DNA of 64,000 nucleotides. It comes from Ferrovibrio sp036381655 (GTDB lineage: Bacteria > Pseudomonadota > Alphaproteobacteria > Ferrovibrionales > Ferrovibrionaceae). Where the stretch lies: positions 40,521 through 104,520 of the forward strand of contig NZ_DASVCJ010000064.1 of the NCBI RefSeq assembly GCF_036381655.1, given 5' to 3'. Positions 33,067 to 42,417 of this stretch are shown here, one piece after another (the first letter of the stretch is position 1; every line of letters starts with the position of its first letter). The translations under genes were made by a program, and so were the position numbers. The notes beneath the pieces were generated by a model. It was not told the DNA's origin and made no database searches. It worked only from the letters and a program-made list of their open reading frames with translations.

Positions 33067-34221
33067 TTAGAAGTCCAGACGCATACCGATCTTGCCGAAG
33101 TTCTGCTTGTTGTCCGAACCGGCAGTATCCGAATCGATCTTCTCGTGGCCGACGCCGGCGAAGGTCAGGATGCCGGTGGCGACCTGGTAGGTCACGCCGA
33201 GCATGTACAGATCTTCGTCGCCGCTGCCGGTGACATGGGCCTTGCGGCCTTCCAGACCGAGGCCGACCGAACCCGGAGCGGCGCCGTTGGTCAGATACTT
33301 CAGACCAGCGGTCCAGATATGCCGGTTAGCCGTGACTGCGTCGCTCTCTTCCTGGGTGTACAGGCCACCCAGCTGAATCTGCGAACCGCCGCCCACATTC
33401 CAGGCGAAGTTCACACCGCCCTGAATGCCGCCGGCCCGATCGCCGGTCGCATTGGAGGCCGAGCCGGGACGGCCGCTGTACCAGCCGACATACAGAGCGC
33501 CGTCGACCGGGCCGAACGACTCGACGTAGTTCGCGGCCAGGGCGTAGACGTCCTGCATGTTGTTGGGGGTGCTGTTGTTCGCTTTCGAGGTGAAGGACTG
33601 GCAGGCGTTGACCGAGTCAACGTTGACGTTGTCCTGGCAGACGTTCGGCGCATAGGAGAAGCCGAGCTGCAGACCCTTGCCCACCTTCGAACCGAAGTAG
33701 CGGTTCGAGGAGGTGTAGACGTTGATGTGCTCGGAGTCGTTCGGGTTAGCAGCGAACCAGCCCATGTAGGTGTTGCCGCCGAAGAACGCAGCGGCCGAGC
33801 CCGTCACAGTGGTCGACTCGCCCGGGATGGCGTTCGGCGCACCGTACAGCATCTTGTTGGGCACCAGGTCGGTGGAGCCAACTTCGATACGGCCCAGGTC
33901 ATGCTTTTCGACGAACAGGTAGGACTCGTCGATCTGGTCGGCTTCGGTCGAGCCTTCCAGCTCGACGCGGCCGCCGATCACGGTGCCGTTATCCAGCACG
34001 GAGCGGATGTTGAACCAGATTTCCGCGTCGGGCTGACCAAAGGTCTTCGACGGCTGGTCAACCTGCGCATTGCCGCGATCCTGGAACATGAACGCGCGGG
34101 TCATGTAACCGCCGACGGTCACGCCGATCGGCACAGCCTTGGTCTGGGCGTTCGCAGCGTCGGCCAGCATCAAGCCGGCGGCTGCAACGAGCGCGGTTTG
34201 TAGAAGCAGCGTCTTCTTCAT
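33067..34221 (-). CDS. Outer-membrane porin, copy 2
   Basis: A 384-residue porin with the same signal peptide (25 residues, cleaved at ANAQ) and nearly identical start and end to copy 1; the two share most of their strands but differ in external loops (for example PNDSEHINVYTSSNRYF against PDDSEHINLYTSANRYF). A pair of loop Cys is kept (PNVCQDNVNVDSVNACQS). Start ATG 34221 has GAGGAAA just before it; an in-frame codon 21 bases upstream is less likely. The leader carries an unusual hairpin (34284-34301). Diffusion of small solutes is assumed; the substrate is unknown. Confidence 0.88.
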   Translation of the reverse strand: MKKTLLLQTALVAAAGLMLADAANAQTKAVPIGVTVGGYMTRAFMFQDRGNAQVDQPSKTFGQPDAEIWFNIRSVLDNGTVIGGRVELEGSTEADQIDESYLFVEKHDLGRIEVGSTDLVPNKMLYGAPNAIPGESTTVTGSAAAFFGGNTYMGWFAANPNDSEHINVYTSSNRYFGSKVGKGLQLGFSYAPNVCQDNVNVDSVNACQSFTSKANNSTPNNMQDVYALAANYVESFGPVDGALYVGWYSGRPGSASNATGDRAGGIQGGVNFAWNVGGGSQIQLGGLYTQEESDAVTANRHIWTAGLKYLTNGAAPGSVGLGLEGRKAHVTGSGDEDLYMLGVTYQVATGILTFAGVGHEKIDSDTAGSDNKQNFGKIGMRLDF

Positions 34222-34762
34222 TTTCCTCTTTTCCTCTCCCACCGGGATTTGGGTTTGCAGTGCTAGTCACTCGCAATGAACAATCAGCCCGAGTGGGCTG
34301 AGTGATCGTCAGGGATGAAGCCATTCCGTGCCCGCAAGTGTCAATAAAAGCGGCAGAATCCGGGATGCTTTTCCGATCACTGTTGCATTCGCGCCACACA
34401 GAAACGGAGCGGAGCGCGCTTGAAAAGCAGCAAGCGGACCTTCAAAGGCAGCTCTTCCGAGACGGCGGGTTAAGGGCCTTCGTTGCCATTGGCTCCGGCC
34501 AACCGATTCGCGGCCTCCGGCAATCGTTGTTTTTCAATTAAAAGTTGCAGCCGAGACATCAACTGGTATAGGGTGATATCCTTTGTTTCCAATGCCTTAA
34601 GGCATAGACCCGCCACCCTGTTAGCGAAGGCGAAACCGAGCGTCTTCCGCGCAATAAAATTACCTCAAGCCGCCTTCGTGCAAGGAGCGCCGCCGATTGG
34701 CCTTCCGGCTGGAATTATGCTATCCCACAGCCCGCAATTGCGTATTGGAAGGTTTCGCCGTC
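34222..34762. other. Long intergenic region, second porin leader and DUF3576 promoter
   Basis: 541 bases without a recognisable gene. Near the porin start is a perfect hairpin TCAGCCC-GAGT-GGGCTGA (34284-34301), with TCACTC (34267-34272) able to pair to GAGTGA (34300-34305) as an overlapping alternative. Around 34549-34577 TTGCAG, 16 bases and TATAGG read as a weak plus-strand promoter toward the lipoprotein gene. The remaining ~400 bases look noncoding; they are less GC-rich than the neighbours. Confidence 0.4.
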
Positions 34763-35341
34763 ATGGCTGCTCTGCCGTCGTCCGCTCGAAGGTCGTCCAT
34801 TCGGAAATTGGCCGTTTTCGTCCTGCCGGCCCTGCTGGCCCTGAGCGGCTGTTCATCCCCCGGCGATGGCGAGACGCAGACCTATTTCCCGGAGAAGAAC
34901 CAATACGGCACCTATGATCCCGCCCCGACCTCGGCGCGGCAGGGCGTCTTCGGCGGCAACGGCCTCGATATCTTCGGCAGCGGCAGCAAGAAAAAGCAGG
35001 ATGAAGGCGGCGGCGGCATCGGCGTCAACAGTTTCCTGTGGCGCGCCACGCTGGACACCATTTCCTTCATGCCGCTGGCATCGGCCGATCCCTTCGGCGG
35101 CGTGATCATCACCGACTGGTACACGCCGCAGCAGACGCCGGACGAGCGGCTCAAGCTCACGGTTTACATTCTCGACCGGTCGCTGCGTGCCGATGCCCTG
35201 CGCGTCAGCGTCTTCCGTCAGGTCCGCCAGAACGACGCCTGGGTCGATCAGGCGGCGGCACCGAACACGGCCATCAATATGGAAGACGCCATCTTGCAGC
35301 GGGCCCGCGAACTTCGCATGGCGGCGGAGGCGCGGCGCTGA
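34763..35341 (+). CDS. DUF3576 lipoprotein
   Basis: A 192-residue protein with a lipoprotein signal: a basic N-region (SARRSSIRK), a hydrophobic core LAVFVLPALLALSGC and lipobox Cys 30. The mature part has a Gly/Lys-rich linker and the DUF3576 domain (about 90-170; FLWRATLDTISFMPLASADP, GGVIITDWYTPQQT). The family is restricted to alphaproteobacteria and is usually encoded just before leuS, as here (75 bases). Its role is unknown; an outer-membrane lipoprotein is expected. ATG 34763 lies after GGAAGG; a longer frame begins upstream but lacks a signal peptide. Confidence 0.85.
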   Translation: MAALPSSARRSSIRKLAVFVLPALLALSGCSSPGDGETQTYFPEKNQYGTYDPAPTSARQGVFGGNGLDIFGSGSKKKQDEGGGGIGVNSFLWRATLDTISFMPLASADPFGGVIITDWYTPQQTPDERLKLTVYILDRSLRADALRVSVFRQVRQNDAWVDQAAAPNTAINMEDAILQRARELRMAAEARR

Positions 35342-35416
35342 CGCCGGCCCGCCGCCACCGTTCTTGCCGCCCCACCTTCATCGCCGACACGGCGACATGT
35401 CCGATTGAAAGAGTAG

Positions 35417-37990
35417 ATGTCGATGTCCCGCTATAACGCCAAAGCGGTCGAAGCCAAGTGGCAGAAAATCTGGGACGAGCGGCAGGCCTTCCGTGCCGTC
35501 ACCGATCCCGGTCGCCCGAAATATTACGTGTTGGAGATGTTCCCCTACCCGTCGGGGCGCATCCATATGGGCCATGTGCGCAACTACACGCTGGGCGATG
35601 TCGTCGCCCGCTACAAGCGCGCGCGCGGCTTCAACGTGCTGCATCCGATGGGCTGGGATGCCTTCGGCCTGCCGGCGGAGAATGCCGCCCAGGAGAAAAA
35701 GGTCCACCCCGCCGCCTGGACCTATGACAACATCGCCAATATGCGCGCGGAATTGCAGCGCATGGGCCTGTCGCTCGACTGGAGTCGCGAATTCGCCACC
35801 TGCCATCCCGGCTATTACAAATACCAGCAGAAGCTGTTTCTCGATTTCCTGAAGGCGGGGCTGATCTATCGCAAGGAAAGCTTCGTCAACTGGGACCCGG
35901 TCGATCAGACCGTGCTGGCGAACGAGCAGGTCATCGACGGCCGCGGCTGGCGTTCGGGTGCCTTGGTCGAGCGACGCAAGCTGTCGCAATGGTTTCTCAA
36001 GATCACGGCCTATGCCGACGATCTGCTGCAGGCGCTGAACGGGCTGGACCGCTGGCCCGAGCGCGTGCGGCTGATGCAGCAGAACTGGATCGGCAAATCG
36101 GAAGGCGCGCGCTTTTCGTTTGCGCTGAAGGATCGCAAGGACAAGATCGAAGTCTATTCGACCCGGCCGGACACCCTGTTCGGCGCCAGTTTCGTCGCCA
36201 TCGCCGCCGATCACCCGCTGGCCGCAGAGATGGCGAAGTCGGATGCGAAGCTTGCCGCCTTCATCGAGGAATGCCGCAAGACCGGCACGGCGGAAGCCGA
36301 ACTGGAGAAGGCCGAGAAGAAGGGCTATCGCCTCGCCGTCGAAGCCGTGCATCCGTTCGATCCAAGCTGGACCCTGCCGGTTTACGTGGCGAATTTCGTG
36401 CTGATGGAATACGGCACCGGCGCGATCTTCGGCTGCCCCGGCCATGACCAGCGCGACCTGGATTTCGCGCGCAAATACCGCCTGCCGGTAAAAGCCGTGG
36501 TGGCCCCGAAAGGACAGAGCGACATCGAGATCGGCAGCGAAGCCTTCCTCGAAACCGACAACACCGTGGCGATCAATTCCGGCTTTCTCGACGGCCTCGA
36601 TGTCGCCAGCGCCAAGCGCGCGGCGATCGCCAGGCTCGAAGAGCTCGGCGCCGGCGAAGGCACCACGACATTCCGGCTCCGCGACTGGGGCGTCTCGCGC
36701 CAGCGCTACTGGGGCTGCCCGATCCCGGTCATCCATTGCGATACCTGCGGCATCGTGCCGGTGCCGGACGCCGATCTGCCGGTGCTGCTGCCCGATGACG
36801 TGACTTTCGACAAGCCGGGCAATCCGCTGGATCATCATCCGACCTGGAAGCATGTGAGCTGCCCGTCCTGCGGCGGCAAGGCGCAGCGCGAAACCGACAC
36901 CTGCGACACCTTCGTCGACAGCTCCTGGTATTTCGCCCGCTTCTGCAGTCCGCGCGCCGATGTGCCGCTGGTGCAGGCCGATGTCGATTACTGGATGCCG
37001 GTGGATCAGTATATCGGCGGCATCGAACATGCCATCCTGCACCTGCTGTATTCGCGGTTCTTCACCCGCGCCCTGCGCGATACCGGGCATCTGTCGCTGA
37101 AAAGCGGCGAGCCCTTCGCCGGCCTGTTCACGCAGGGCATGGTCTGCCACGAGACCTACCGCGACGCCTCGGGCGCCTGGCTGATGCCGACCGAGGTCAA
37201 GAAAGAGGGCGATACGGCCAGCCATATCCGCACCGGCGCGCCGGTCACCATCGGCCGCGTCGAGAAGATGTCGAAATCGAAGAAGAACGTCATCGACCCC
37301 GGCCTGATCATCGACACATACGGCGCCGACACGGCGCGCTGGTTCATGCTGTCCGACAGTCCTCCGGAACGCGACCTGGAATGGACCGAATCCGGCGTCG
37401 AAGGCGCCTGGCGCTTCACGCAGCGGCTCTGGCGGCTCGTCTCCGAGCCGAGAGGCCCGATCGCGCCCAAGGCCGCACCGCAGCCGGCCGCGTGGAAGGG
37501 CGCTGCCCTGGAGCTGCGCCGCGCCCTGCACAAGACGATCCTTGCCCTGACCGGCGATCTCGAGCAGTTCCATTTCAACAAGGCGGTCGCCCGCGTGCAT
37601 GAATTCGCCAACCTGCTGGAGGCGGTCAAGGACGACGATGCGGCCACCGCCTGGGCGCGGCGCGAGGCGCTGGAGACTCTGGCCAAGCTGATCGGCCCCA
37701 TGGTGCCGCATCTGGCCGAAGAGATCTGGCAGGCGCTGGGTAACGACGGCCTGCTGCTCGATCAGCCCTGGCCGGTGGCTGACGCCGATCTTGCCCGTGA
37801 CGATACGGTGACGATTGCGGTGCAGGTTTCCGGCAAGCTGCGCGCCACTATCGAGGTTGCGCGCGACATGGCGCAGGGCGAGCTGGAAAAGCTTGCCCTG
37901 GCCAACGACAATGTACAGCGCGCCATCGACGGCAAACCGGTGCGCAAGGTGATCGTGGTGCCGAACCGGATCGTCAATGTGGTGGTCTAG
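35417..37990 (+). CDS. leuS: Leucyl-tRNA synthetase
   Basis: The 857-residue class Ia synthetase charges tRNA-Leu. HIGH-type motif PYPSGRIHMGHVR (43-55) and KMSKSKKN are both present; a connecting editing domain (CP1, about 220-420, with TRPDTLFGASFVA) and the C-terminal tRNA-binding domain are of usual length. A zinc-ribbon-like CDTCGI...CPSCGGK lies in the ZN1 segment. It overlaps the start of lptE by 14 bases, an order (leuS-lptE-holA) conserved in alphaproteobacteria. Confidence 0.97.
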   Translation: MSMSRYNAKAVEAKWQKIWDERQAFRAVTDPGRPKYYVLEMFPYPSGRIHMGHVRNYTLGDVVARYKRARGFNVLHPMGWDAFGLPAENAAQEKKVHPAAWTYDNIANMRAELQRMGLSLDWSREFATCHPGYYKYQQKLFLDFLKAGLIYRKESFVNWDPVDQTVLANEQVIDGRGWRSGALVERRKLSQWFLKITAYADDLLQALNGLDRWPERVRLMQQNWIGKSEGARFSFALKDRKDKIEVYSTRPDTLFGASFVAIAADHPLAAEMAKSDAKLAAFIEECRKTGTAEAELEKAEKKGYRLAVEAVHPFDPSWTLPVYVANFVLMEYGTGAIFGCPGHDQRDLDFARKYRLPVKAVVAPKGQSDIEIGSEAFLETDNTVAINSGFLDGLDVASAKRAAIARLEELGAGEGTTTFRLRDWGVSRQRYWGCPIPVIHCDTCGIVPVPDADLPVLLPDDVTFDKPGNPLDHHPTWKHVSCPSCGGKAQRETDTCDTFVDSSWYFARFCSPRADVPLVQADVDYWMPVDQYIGGIEHAILHLLYSRFFTRALRDTGHLSLKSGEPFAGLFTQGMVCHETYRDASGAWLMPTEVKKEGDTASHIRTGAPVTIGRVEKMSKSKKNVIDPGLIIDTYGADTARWFMLSDSPPERDLEWTESGVEGAWRFTQRLWRLVSEPRGPIAPKAAPQPAAWKGAALELRRALHKTILALTGDLEQFHFNKAVARVHEFANLLEAVKDDDAATAWARREALETLAKLIGPMVPHLAEEIWQALGNDGLLLDQPWPVADADLARDDTVTIAVQVSGKLRATIEVARDMAQGELEKLALANDNVQRAIDGKPVRKVIVVPNRIVNVVV

Positions 37991-38543
37991 GCAAACCGCC
38001 GCGGCTTTGCTCGCCCTGTCGCTGGCCGGACTTGCCGGCTGCGGCTTCCGGCCGCTTTATGGCCAGCGCGGCAGCGGCCAAGGCGTCGTGCCGGAATTCG
38101 CGCAAGTGTCGATCATGCAGCCGGATACCCGGACCGACCAGGAGTTCCGCAACACTCTGCTCGACATGCTGACGCCCGAAGGCAGCCCGGAGCAGCCGCG
38201 CTATCTCCTGGAGTACAAGATTACGGAATCCGTAGGCTCGGTTTTCGTTACCCGCTCGGAAACGGTCACGCGCAGCAATCTGCAGGTCAGCGTCAGTTAT
38301 TACCTGCGCGACTACCAGACGGGGCAGTATGTCGTTTCCGGCGGCGCTTCCAGCCAGGCGTCGTTCAATCAGACGGTCAACGATTACGCCAATCTCGTAG
38401 CCGAACGAGATGCCCGTGCGCGCGCCCTGCGCGATACCGCCGAGCAGGTCCGCATCCGCTTGGCCAATTATTTCGACCGCTGGCGCGAATTGCGGCAACA
38501 ACAATTGCTGCTGCAGCAGCAACAGCAGCAGACCGCCAAATGA
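37977..38543 (+). CDS. lptE: LPS assembly lipoprotein LptE
   Basis: A 188-residue lipoprotein with lipobox Cys at 22 (LAGLAGCGFRPLYG), the standard LptE opening, and an LptE-type mature domain (YLLEYKITESVGSVFVTRSE). LptE plugs the LptD barrel that inserts lipopolysaccharide in the outer membrane. The C-terminus is a Gln-rich tail (LLQQQQQQ) that is odd but common in this clade. It starts inside leuS and its stop overlaps the holA start (ATGA), so leuS, lptE and holA are translationally linked. Confidence 0.88.
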   Translation: MWWSRQTAAALLALSLAGLAGCGFRPLYGQRGSGQGVVPEFAQVSIMQPDTRTDQEFRNTLLDMLTPEGSPEQPRYLLEYKITESVGSVFVTRSETVTRSNLQVSVSYYLRDYQTGQYVVSGGASSQASFNQTVNDYANLVAERDARARALRDTAEQVRIRLANYFDRWRELRQQQLLLQQQQQQTAK

Positions 38544-39556
38544 AGCTGCAGGCGCGGGAGGTCGAGGCCTTTGTCAAACGGCCGCGGCCGGAAATCCGCG
38601 CCGTGCTGCTGTTCGGCACGGATGCCGGCCTGATCCGCGAACGCGCCAAACAGATCGCGCAGAGCGTCGTCGCGGATCTGAGCGACCCCTTTCGCGTCGC
38701 CACGCTGACCGGCGCGCAACTGCACGAAGATCCCGCGCGGCTCGCCGACGAAGCGGCCGCGATCGCACTGACCGGCGGCCGCCGCGTCGTCATGGTTTCG
38801 GGTGCCGGCGATCGCAATGCCAAGCTGTTGGAAGGCTTCCTGGACGATCCGGTGGGCGATGCGCTGATCGTCGTGGAGGCCGGCGAGCTGGCGGCGCGGT
38901 CGTCCTTGCGCGGCGCCTTCGAGGATTCGCCGATTGCCGCTGCGCTCGGCTGCTACGCGGATGACCAGCGCGCCCTGCATACGCTGATCGAAACCATGGT
39001 GCACGAAGCGGGCAAGAAGATCGCGCCGGAGGCCGTGGCCTGGCTGGCGGACAATCTCGGCACCGACCGCATGGTCAGCCGCGGCGAGATCGCCAAGCTG
39101 CTGCTGTACAAGGGCGGTGATGCAACGCCGATCAGCCTGGAAGATTGCGAGGCCGTGGTCGGCGACAGCGCGACATTGTTCCTTGACGATGCCGCCTTTG
39201 CCGCCTTCAGCGGCGATTTCGCGGCGCTGACGGATGCGTTGACCCGCTGCGAGAGCGCGGGTGAATCGCCGGTGGCGATCCTGCGCGTGGCGCAAAAGCA
39301 TGGCCAGAAGCTGCATCTGGCCGCCGGCAGCCGGGAGGCCGGCAATCGCGTCGATCCGACCCGGCTCGGCGTGCATTGGACGCGGCGCGACGGCTTCGAG
39401 CGTCAGCTCAAGCAATGGTCGAGCGATCGGCTGATGCGCGCGCTGGAGATTCTGACGGAAGCCGAGCTGACGGCAAAAAGCACCGGTATGCCGGCGGCGG
39501 CGGCCTGCGGCGACGCGCTGCTGCGCATCGCGCGGGCCGCCCGGGTCAGCCGCTAG
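38540..39556 (+). CDS. holA: DNA polymerase III delta subunit
   Basis: A 338-residue HolA-family clamp-loader subunit that opens the beta clamp. The N-terminal part has the AAA+-like domain without a functional Walker A (VLLFGTDAGLIRERAKQ), the central SGAGDRNAKLLEGFLD segment and the family C-terminal helical domain (ILRVAQKHGQKLHLAAGSR). The length is typical. It overlaps lptE by 4 bases and, at its 3' end, overlaps the convergent WD40-protein gene by 4 bases. Confidence 0.92.
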   Translation: MKLQAREVEAFVKRPRPEIRAVLLFGTDAGLIRERAKQIAQSVVADLSDPFRVATLTGAQLHEDPARLADEAAAIALTGGRRVVMVSGAGDRNAKLLEGFLDDPVGDALIVVEAGELAARSSLRGAFEDSPIAAALGCYADDQRALHTLIETMVHEAGKKIAPEAVAWLADNLGTDRMVSRGEIAKLLLYKGGDATPISLEDCEAVVGDSATLFLDDAAFAAFSGDFAALTDALTRCESAGESPVAILRVAQKHGQKLHLAAGSREAGNRVDPTRLGVHWTRRDGFERQLKQWSSDRLMRALEILTEAELTAKSTGMPAAAACGDALLRIARAARVSR

Positions 39557-40602
39557 GCAGTGCCGAAATCGAGGATTGCCGCCGCGCCGTCCTCGCTGCC
39601 GGCCAGCAGATAACGCCCATCGCCGCTCCAGCACAGCGCCGTCACCGGTCCGTTGCCGATCCGCTCGAGCTCGATGCCCGACCTGTCGGCAAGCCGCCCC
39701 AGCCTCAGCCAGCCATCGGCATGGCCGGAGGCGAGCAGGCCATGGCGGGGGTGGAAGGCCACATGGGTGACCAGCGCACCGCGGTTGAGCTCGACCGGCA
39801 CGCTGCCCATCGGTCCCTTGCCCTTGCAATCCCAGACCACCGCGACTTCGGCGCCGCCGGTTGCCAGCCAGCGCCCATCGCGCGACCAGGAGAAGCTTTT
39901 CGGCTTGGCCGGATAGCCGCTCATGCGCATATCGGCACTGTCGGCGAGCCGCCAGCCATGCAACTCGTTCTCCTGCGTCGCCGTCATGATGAACTTGCCG
40001 TCGGGCGACCATGTCACCGCGACATGCGAACCCTTCCAGGCGAGCCGCTTCGCCTGCTGCGGCTCTGCCTTGGCCCACCACAGGCTGACGCCGCCGTAAT
40101 GCGCCGCCGCCAGCCGCTTGCCTTTCGGATTGAAGGCAATGCCGGTCACCGTGCTGGGATGATCCTCGAAGACGGCGATCCGGGTCGTATCCTGGCCGTT
40201 CAGCAACCCCAGGCGCTTGCCTGCACTATAGGCGATGGCGCTGCCGTTATCGGCGACCGCGACATGCTCGATCCACTTGCGCGGCACCGCCGCAAGCTCG
40301 CGTCCCTCGCCGGCGACGGTGGTGAGCATCAGCTTGCCGTCATCGCCGCCACTCAAAAAGCCCTTTCCGTCAGGCGAAGCCGCCAGGCACAGCAGGGCCG
40401 CGTCGGGATGGGCGATCAGCCGCCGCGTGCTGGGCGCTTCCGGCTCGGCGAATACGCGCAAGGCGATCGAGCCGTCGCCCAGGCCGAAGCCGGCGACGCC
40501 GGCGGATTCGGCCGCGGCGGCGGCCACGACGCCAGATTTGAACTGCCAAAGATAGGCGCGAAAGCCGACCTGCGTCGCGCCGGCGGAGCTGACCTCAGGC
40601 AC
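39553..40602 (-). CDS. WD40-repeat protein
   Basis: A 349-residue protein that appears to be one beta-propeller of about seven WD40-like blades; recurring strand patterns include VTGIAFNPKGKRLAAAHYG, FSWSRDGRWLATGGAEVAVV and VTALCWSGDGRYLLAGSEDG. No signal peptide or other domain is attached. It starts with GTG and overlaps the upstream COG0523 gene by 8 bases, so the two are co-transcribed. A scaffold role linked to the metallochaperone is suggested by that pairing; I know of no demonstrated function for such partners. Confidence 0.85.
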   Translation of the reverse strand: MPEVSSAGATQVGFRAYLWQFKSGVVAAAAAESAGVAGFGLGDGSIALRVFAEPEAPSTRRLIAHPDAALLCLAASPDGKGFLSGGDDGKLMLTTVAGEGRELAAVPRKWIEHVAVADNGSAIAYSAGKRLGLLNGQDTTRIAVFEDHPSTVTGIAFNPKGKRLAAAHYGGVSLWWAKAEPQQAKRLAWKGSHVAVTWSPDGKFIMTATQENELHGWRLADSADMRMSGYPAKPKSFSWSRDGRWLATGGAEVAVVWDCKGKGPMGSVPVELNRGALVTHVAFHPRHGLLASGHADGWLRLGRLADRSGIELERIGNGPVTALCWSGDGRYLLAGSEDGAAAILDFGTA

Positions 40603-41632
40603 GGCAGGCCTCGAACCCTTTTTTCAAGGCGGCGGCATCGAGATCGCGGCCGATGAAGACGAGGCGCGAGACATGCGGCTCATTCTCGCGCCAGGGCCGC
40701 TGGAAATCGCCGTCCTTGATCATATGCACGGCCTGGAAGACGAAGCGCTTGTCGGCGCCCTTGAAATCGAGGATGCCCTTGGCGCGCAGGATGTCGGGCC
40801 CCTTGGTCGCCAGCAGCTCGCTGATCCAGGCATCGAACTTGCGCGCATCGATCGGCGCATCGGCAGTGAGCGATACGCTCTTCACCGTCGCATCATGCTC
40901 ATGGTCATGGTGGTGATGATCGTGATCATGGTCGTGGTCATGTCCGCAATGCTCGTCATGCACATGGCCGGGCTCGCCATGCGCCGGGTTCGCCTTCAGG
41001 AAATCCGGCTCCAGGCTGACGATGCGGTCGAGATCGAAGGCGCCGCGGTCCAGCACCTTGTCCAGAGCCACGTCGCATCTGGTGGCCCGGTGAATCGGCG
41101 CATAGGCGTTCACCGCGCGGATGCGCGCTTCCACCTCGGCCATCTCGTCGGGCGAGACCAGATCGGCCTTGTTGAGGATGATGACGTCGGCGAAGGCGAT
41201 CTGCTCTTCCGCTTCGCGGCTGTCCTTCAGGCGCGCCGGCAGATGCCGGGCATCGACCACGGTGACGATCGAATCCAGCTTGGTGCGGCGGGCGACGTCT
41301 TCATCGACGAAAAAGGTCTGCGCCACCGGACCCGGATCGGCCAGGCCGGTGGTCTCGACGATGATGCCATCGAAACGGTCCCTGCGCTTCATCAGGCCTT
41401 CGATGATGCGGATCAGGTCGCCGCGCACGGTGCAGCAGATGCAGCCGTTGTTCATCTCGAAGACTTCCTCGTCGGAATCCACCACCAGATCGTTGTCGAT
41501 GCCGACCTCGCCGAACTCGTTGATCACGACGGCGTATTTCTTGCCATGCGGCTCAGTCAGGATGCGGTTCAACAGCGTCGTCTTGCCGGCCCCGAGATAG
41601 CCGGTCAGAACGGTAACGGGGGTTTGCGACAT
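40595..41632 (-). CDS. COG0523 (CobW/YjiA) GTPase, probable zinc metallochaperone
   Basis: A 345-residue G3E GTPase with P-loop GYLGAGKTT (11-19), the family metal site GCICC (63-67) and a long His-rich insert (about 220-245, HDEHCGHDHDHDHDHHHHDHE) before a C-terminal CobW_C domain. COG0523 proteins deliver Zn to client enzymes, notably when Zn is short. The His-rich loop points to Zn (or Co/Ni) rather than B12. It overlaps the WD40 gene. A half Zur-like TTGTTATATATAGG lies in the divergent region upstream. Subgroup is inferred; it could instead handle another metal. Confidence 0.9.
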   Translation of the reverse strand: MSQTPVTVLTGYLGAGKTTLLNRILTEPHGKKYAVVINEFGEVGIDNDLVVDSDEEVFEMNNGCICCTVRGDLIRIIEGLMKRRDRFDGIIVETTGLADPGPVAQTFFVDEDVARRTKLDSIVTVVDARHLPARLKDSREAEEQIAFADVIILNKADLVSPDEMAEVEARIRAVNAYAPIHRATRCDVALDKVLDRGAFDLDRIVSLEPDFLKANPAHGEPGHVHDEHCGHDHDHDHDHHHHDHEHDATVKSVSLTADAPIDARKFDAWISELLATKGPDILRAKGILDFKGADKRFVFQAVHMIKDGDFQRPWRENEPHVSRLVFIGRDLDAAALKKGFEACRA

Positions 41633-41671
41633 GGACGATACTCCGGGGAGTGATACGGCAAGAATGCGGAC

Positions 41672-41690
41672 TTGTTATATATAGGGTGCC
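41672..41690 (-). promoter_or_regulatory. Possible Zur-like site upstream of the COG0523 gene
   Basis: TTGTTATATATAGGGTG (41672-41688) matches one half of the Zur consensus TGTTATA-TATAACA exactly, and the second half at 4 of 7 positions. It lies in the 113-base divergent space between the COG0523 gene and ogt. Zur-controlled COG0523 genes are common, so the site is sensible, but the second half is weak. Confidence 0.3.
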
Positions 41691-41745
41691 CAACCATAGT
41701 AAGGCACTGGCTCAAGTCCAGTACCGGGGCGGAAGAGAGGCCAAA

Positions 41746-42255
41746 ATGGCGAATGCGGCGGAGATATCCTGGATCGTGGTGCCGAGCCCGCTCGGGCCGC
41801 TGACCGTGACGGCGAAGCCGGAGGCGATCACGGCGGTCGATTGGGGCGGCAGGCCGGGTGGCGGCAGGGCCATGCCGGTCCTCGCCGAGGCGGAACGGCA
41901 ACTGGCGGCCTATTTCGCCAAAAAACTGGACCGTTTCGACCTGCCGCTGCAGCCGGCCGGCAGCGATTTCCAGAAAGCGGTGTGGGATTTCATGCTGGCG
42001 ATCCCGATGGGCGAGACCCGCACCTATGGCGAGGCGGCGGCGGCCACCAATGCCCCGGCCCGGGCGGTCGGCGGCGCCTGCGGCGCCAATCCGATCCCGG
42101 TGATCATCCCCTGCCACCGCATCCTGGCCGCCGGCGGCGAGGTGGGTGGCTATTCCGGCATGGGCGGTCTGGCCACCAAGCGCTGGCTGCTGCGCCATGA
42201 AGGCGCTTTCGTGCCGCCGGAGCAGGTCAGCCTGTTTGCAGCGGGCTTGCGGTGA
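41746..42255 (+). CDS. ogt: Methylated-DNA-protein-cysteine methyltransferase
   Basis: A 169-residue Ogt/MGMT suicide repair protein that transfers O6-alkyl groups from guanine to its own Cys. The active site IPCHRI (122-126, Cys 123) and the helix-turn-helix with TYGEAAAATNAPARAVG are complete. The N-terminal region is short, as in Ogt (no Ada domain). GAGAGG precedes the ATG. It stands alone on the plus strand, followed after 162 bases by the dienelactone hydrolase gene. Confidence 0.92.
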   Translation: MANAAEISWIVVPSPLGPLTVTAKPEAITAVDWGGRPGGGRAMPVLAEAERQLAAYFAKKLDRFDLPLQPAGSDFQKAVWDFMLAIPMGETRTYGEAAAATNAPARAVGGACGANPIPVIIPCHRILAAGGEVGGYSGMGGLATKRWLLRHEGAFVPPEQVSLFAAGLR

Positions 42256-42417
42256 CCGCCGGCCTGCAATGCGTGCCGGACTGCTGCGCCAGAGAACCGG
42301 CGCTGCGGACCAATCTGATACTTACCACGCGCATACCACGGGCCGGCGATTGATTGCCGCCGGCTCCTGCCGTTAGAGTCGCTGCGGCGTCAATCAGCGA
42401 AAACAGCGGAGGGAACA

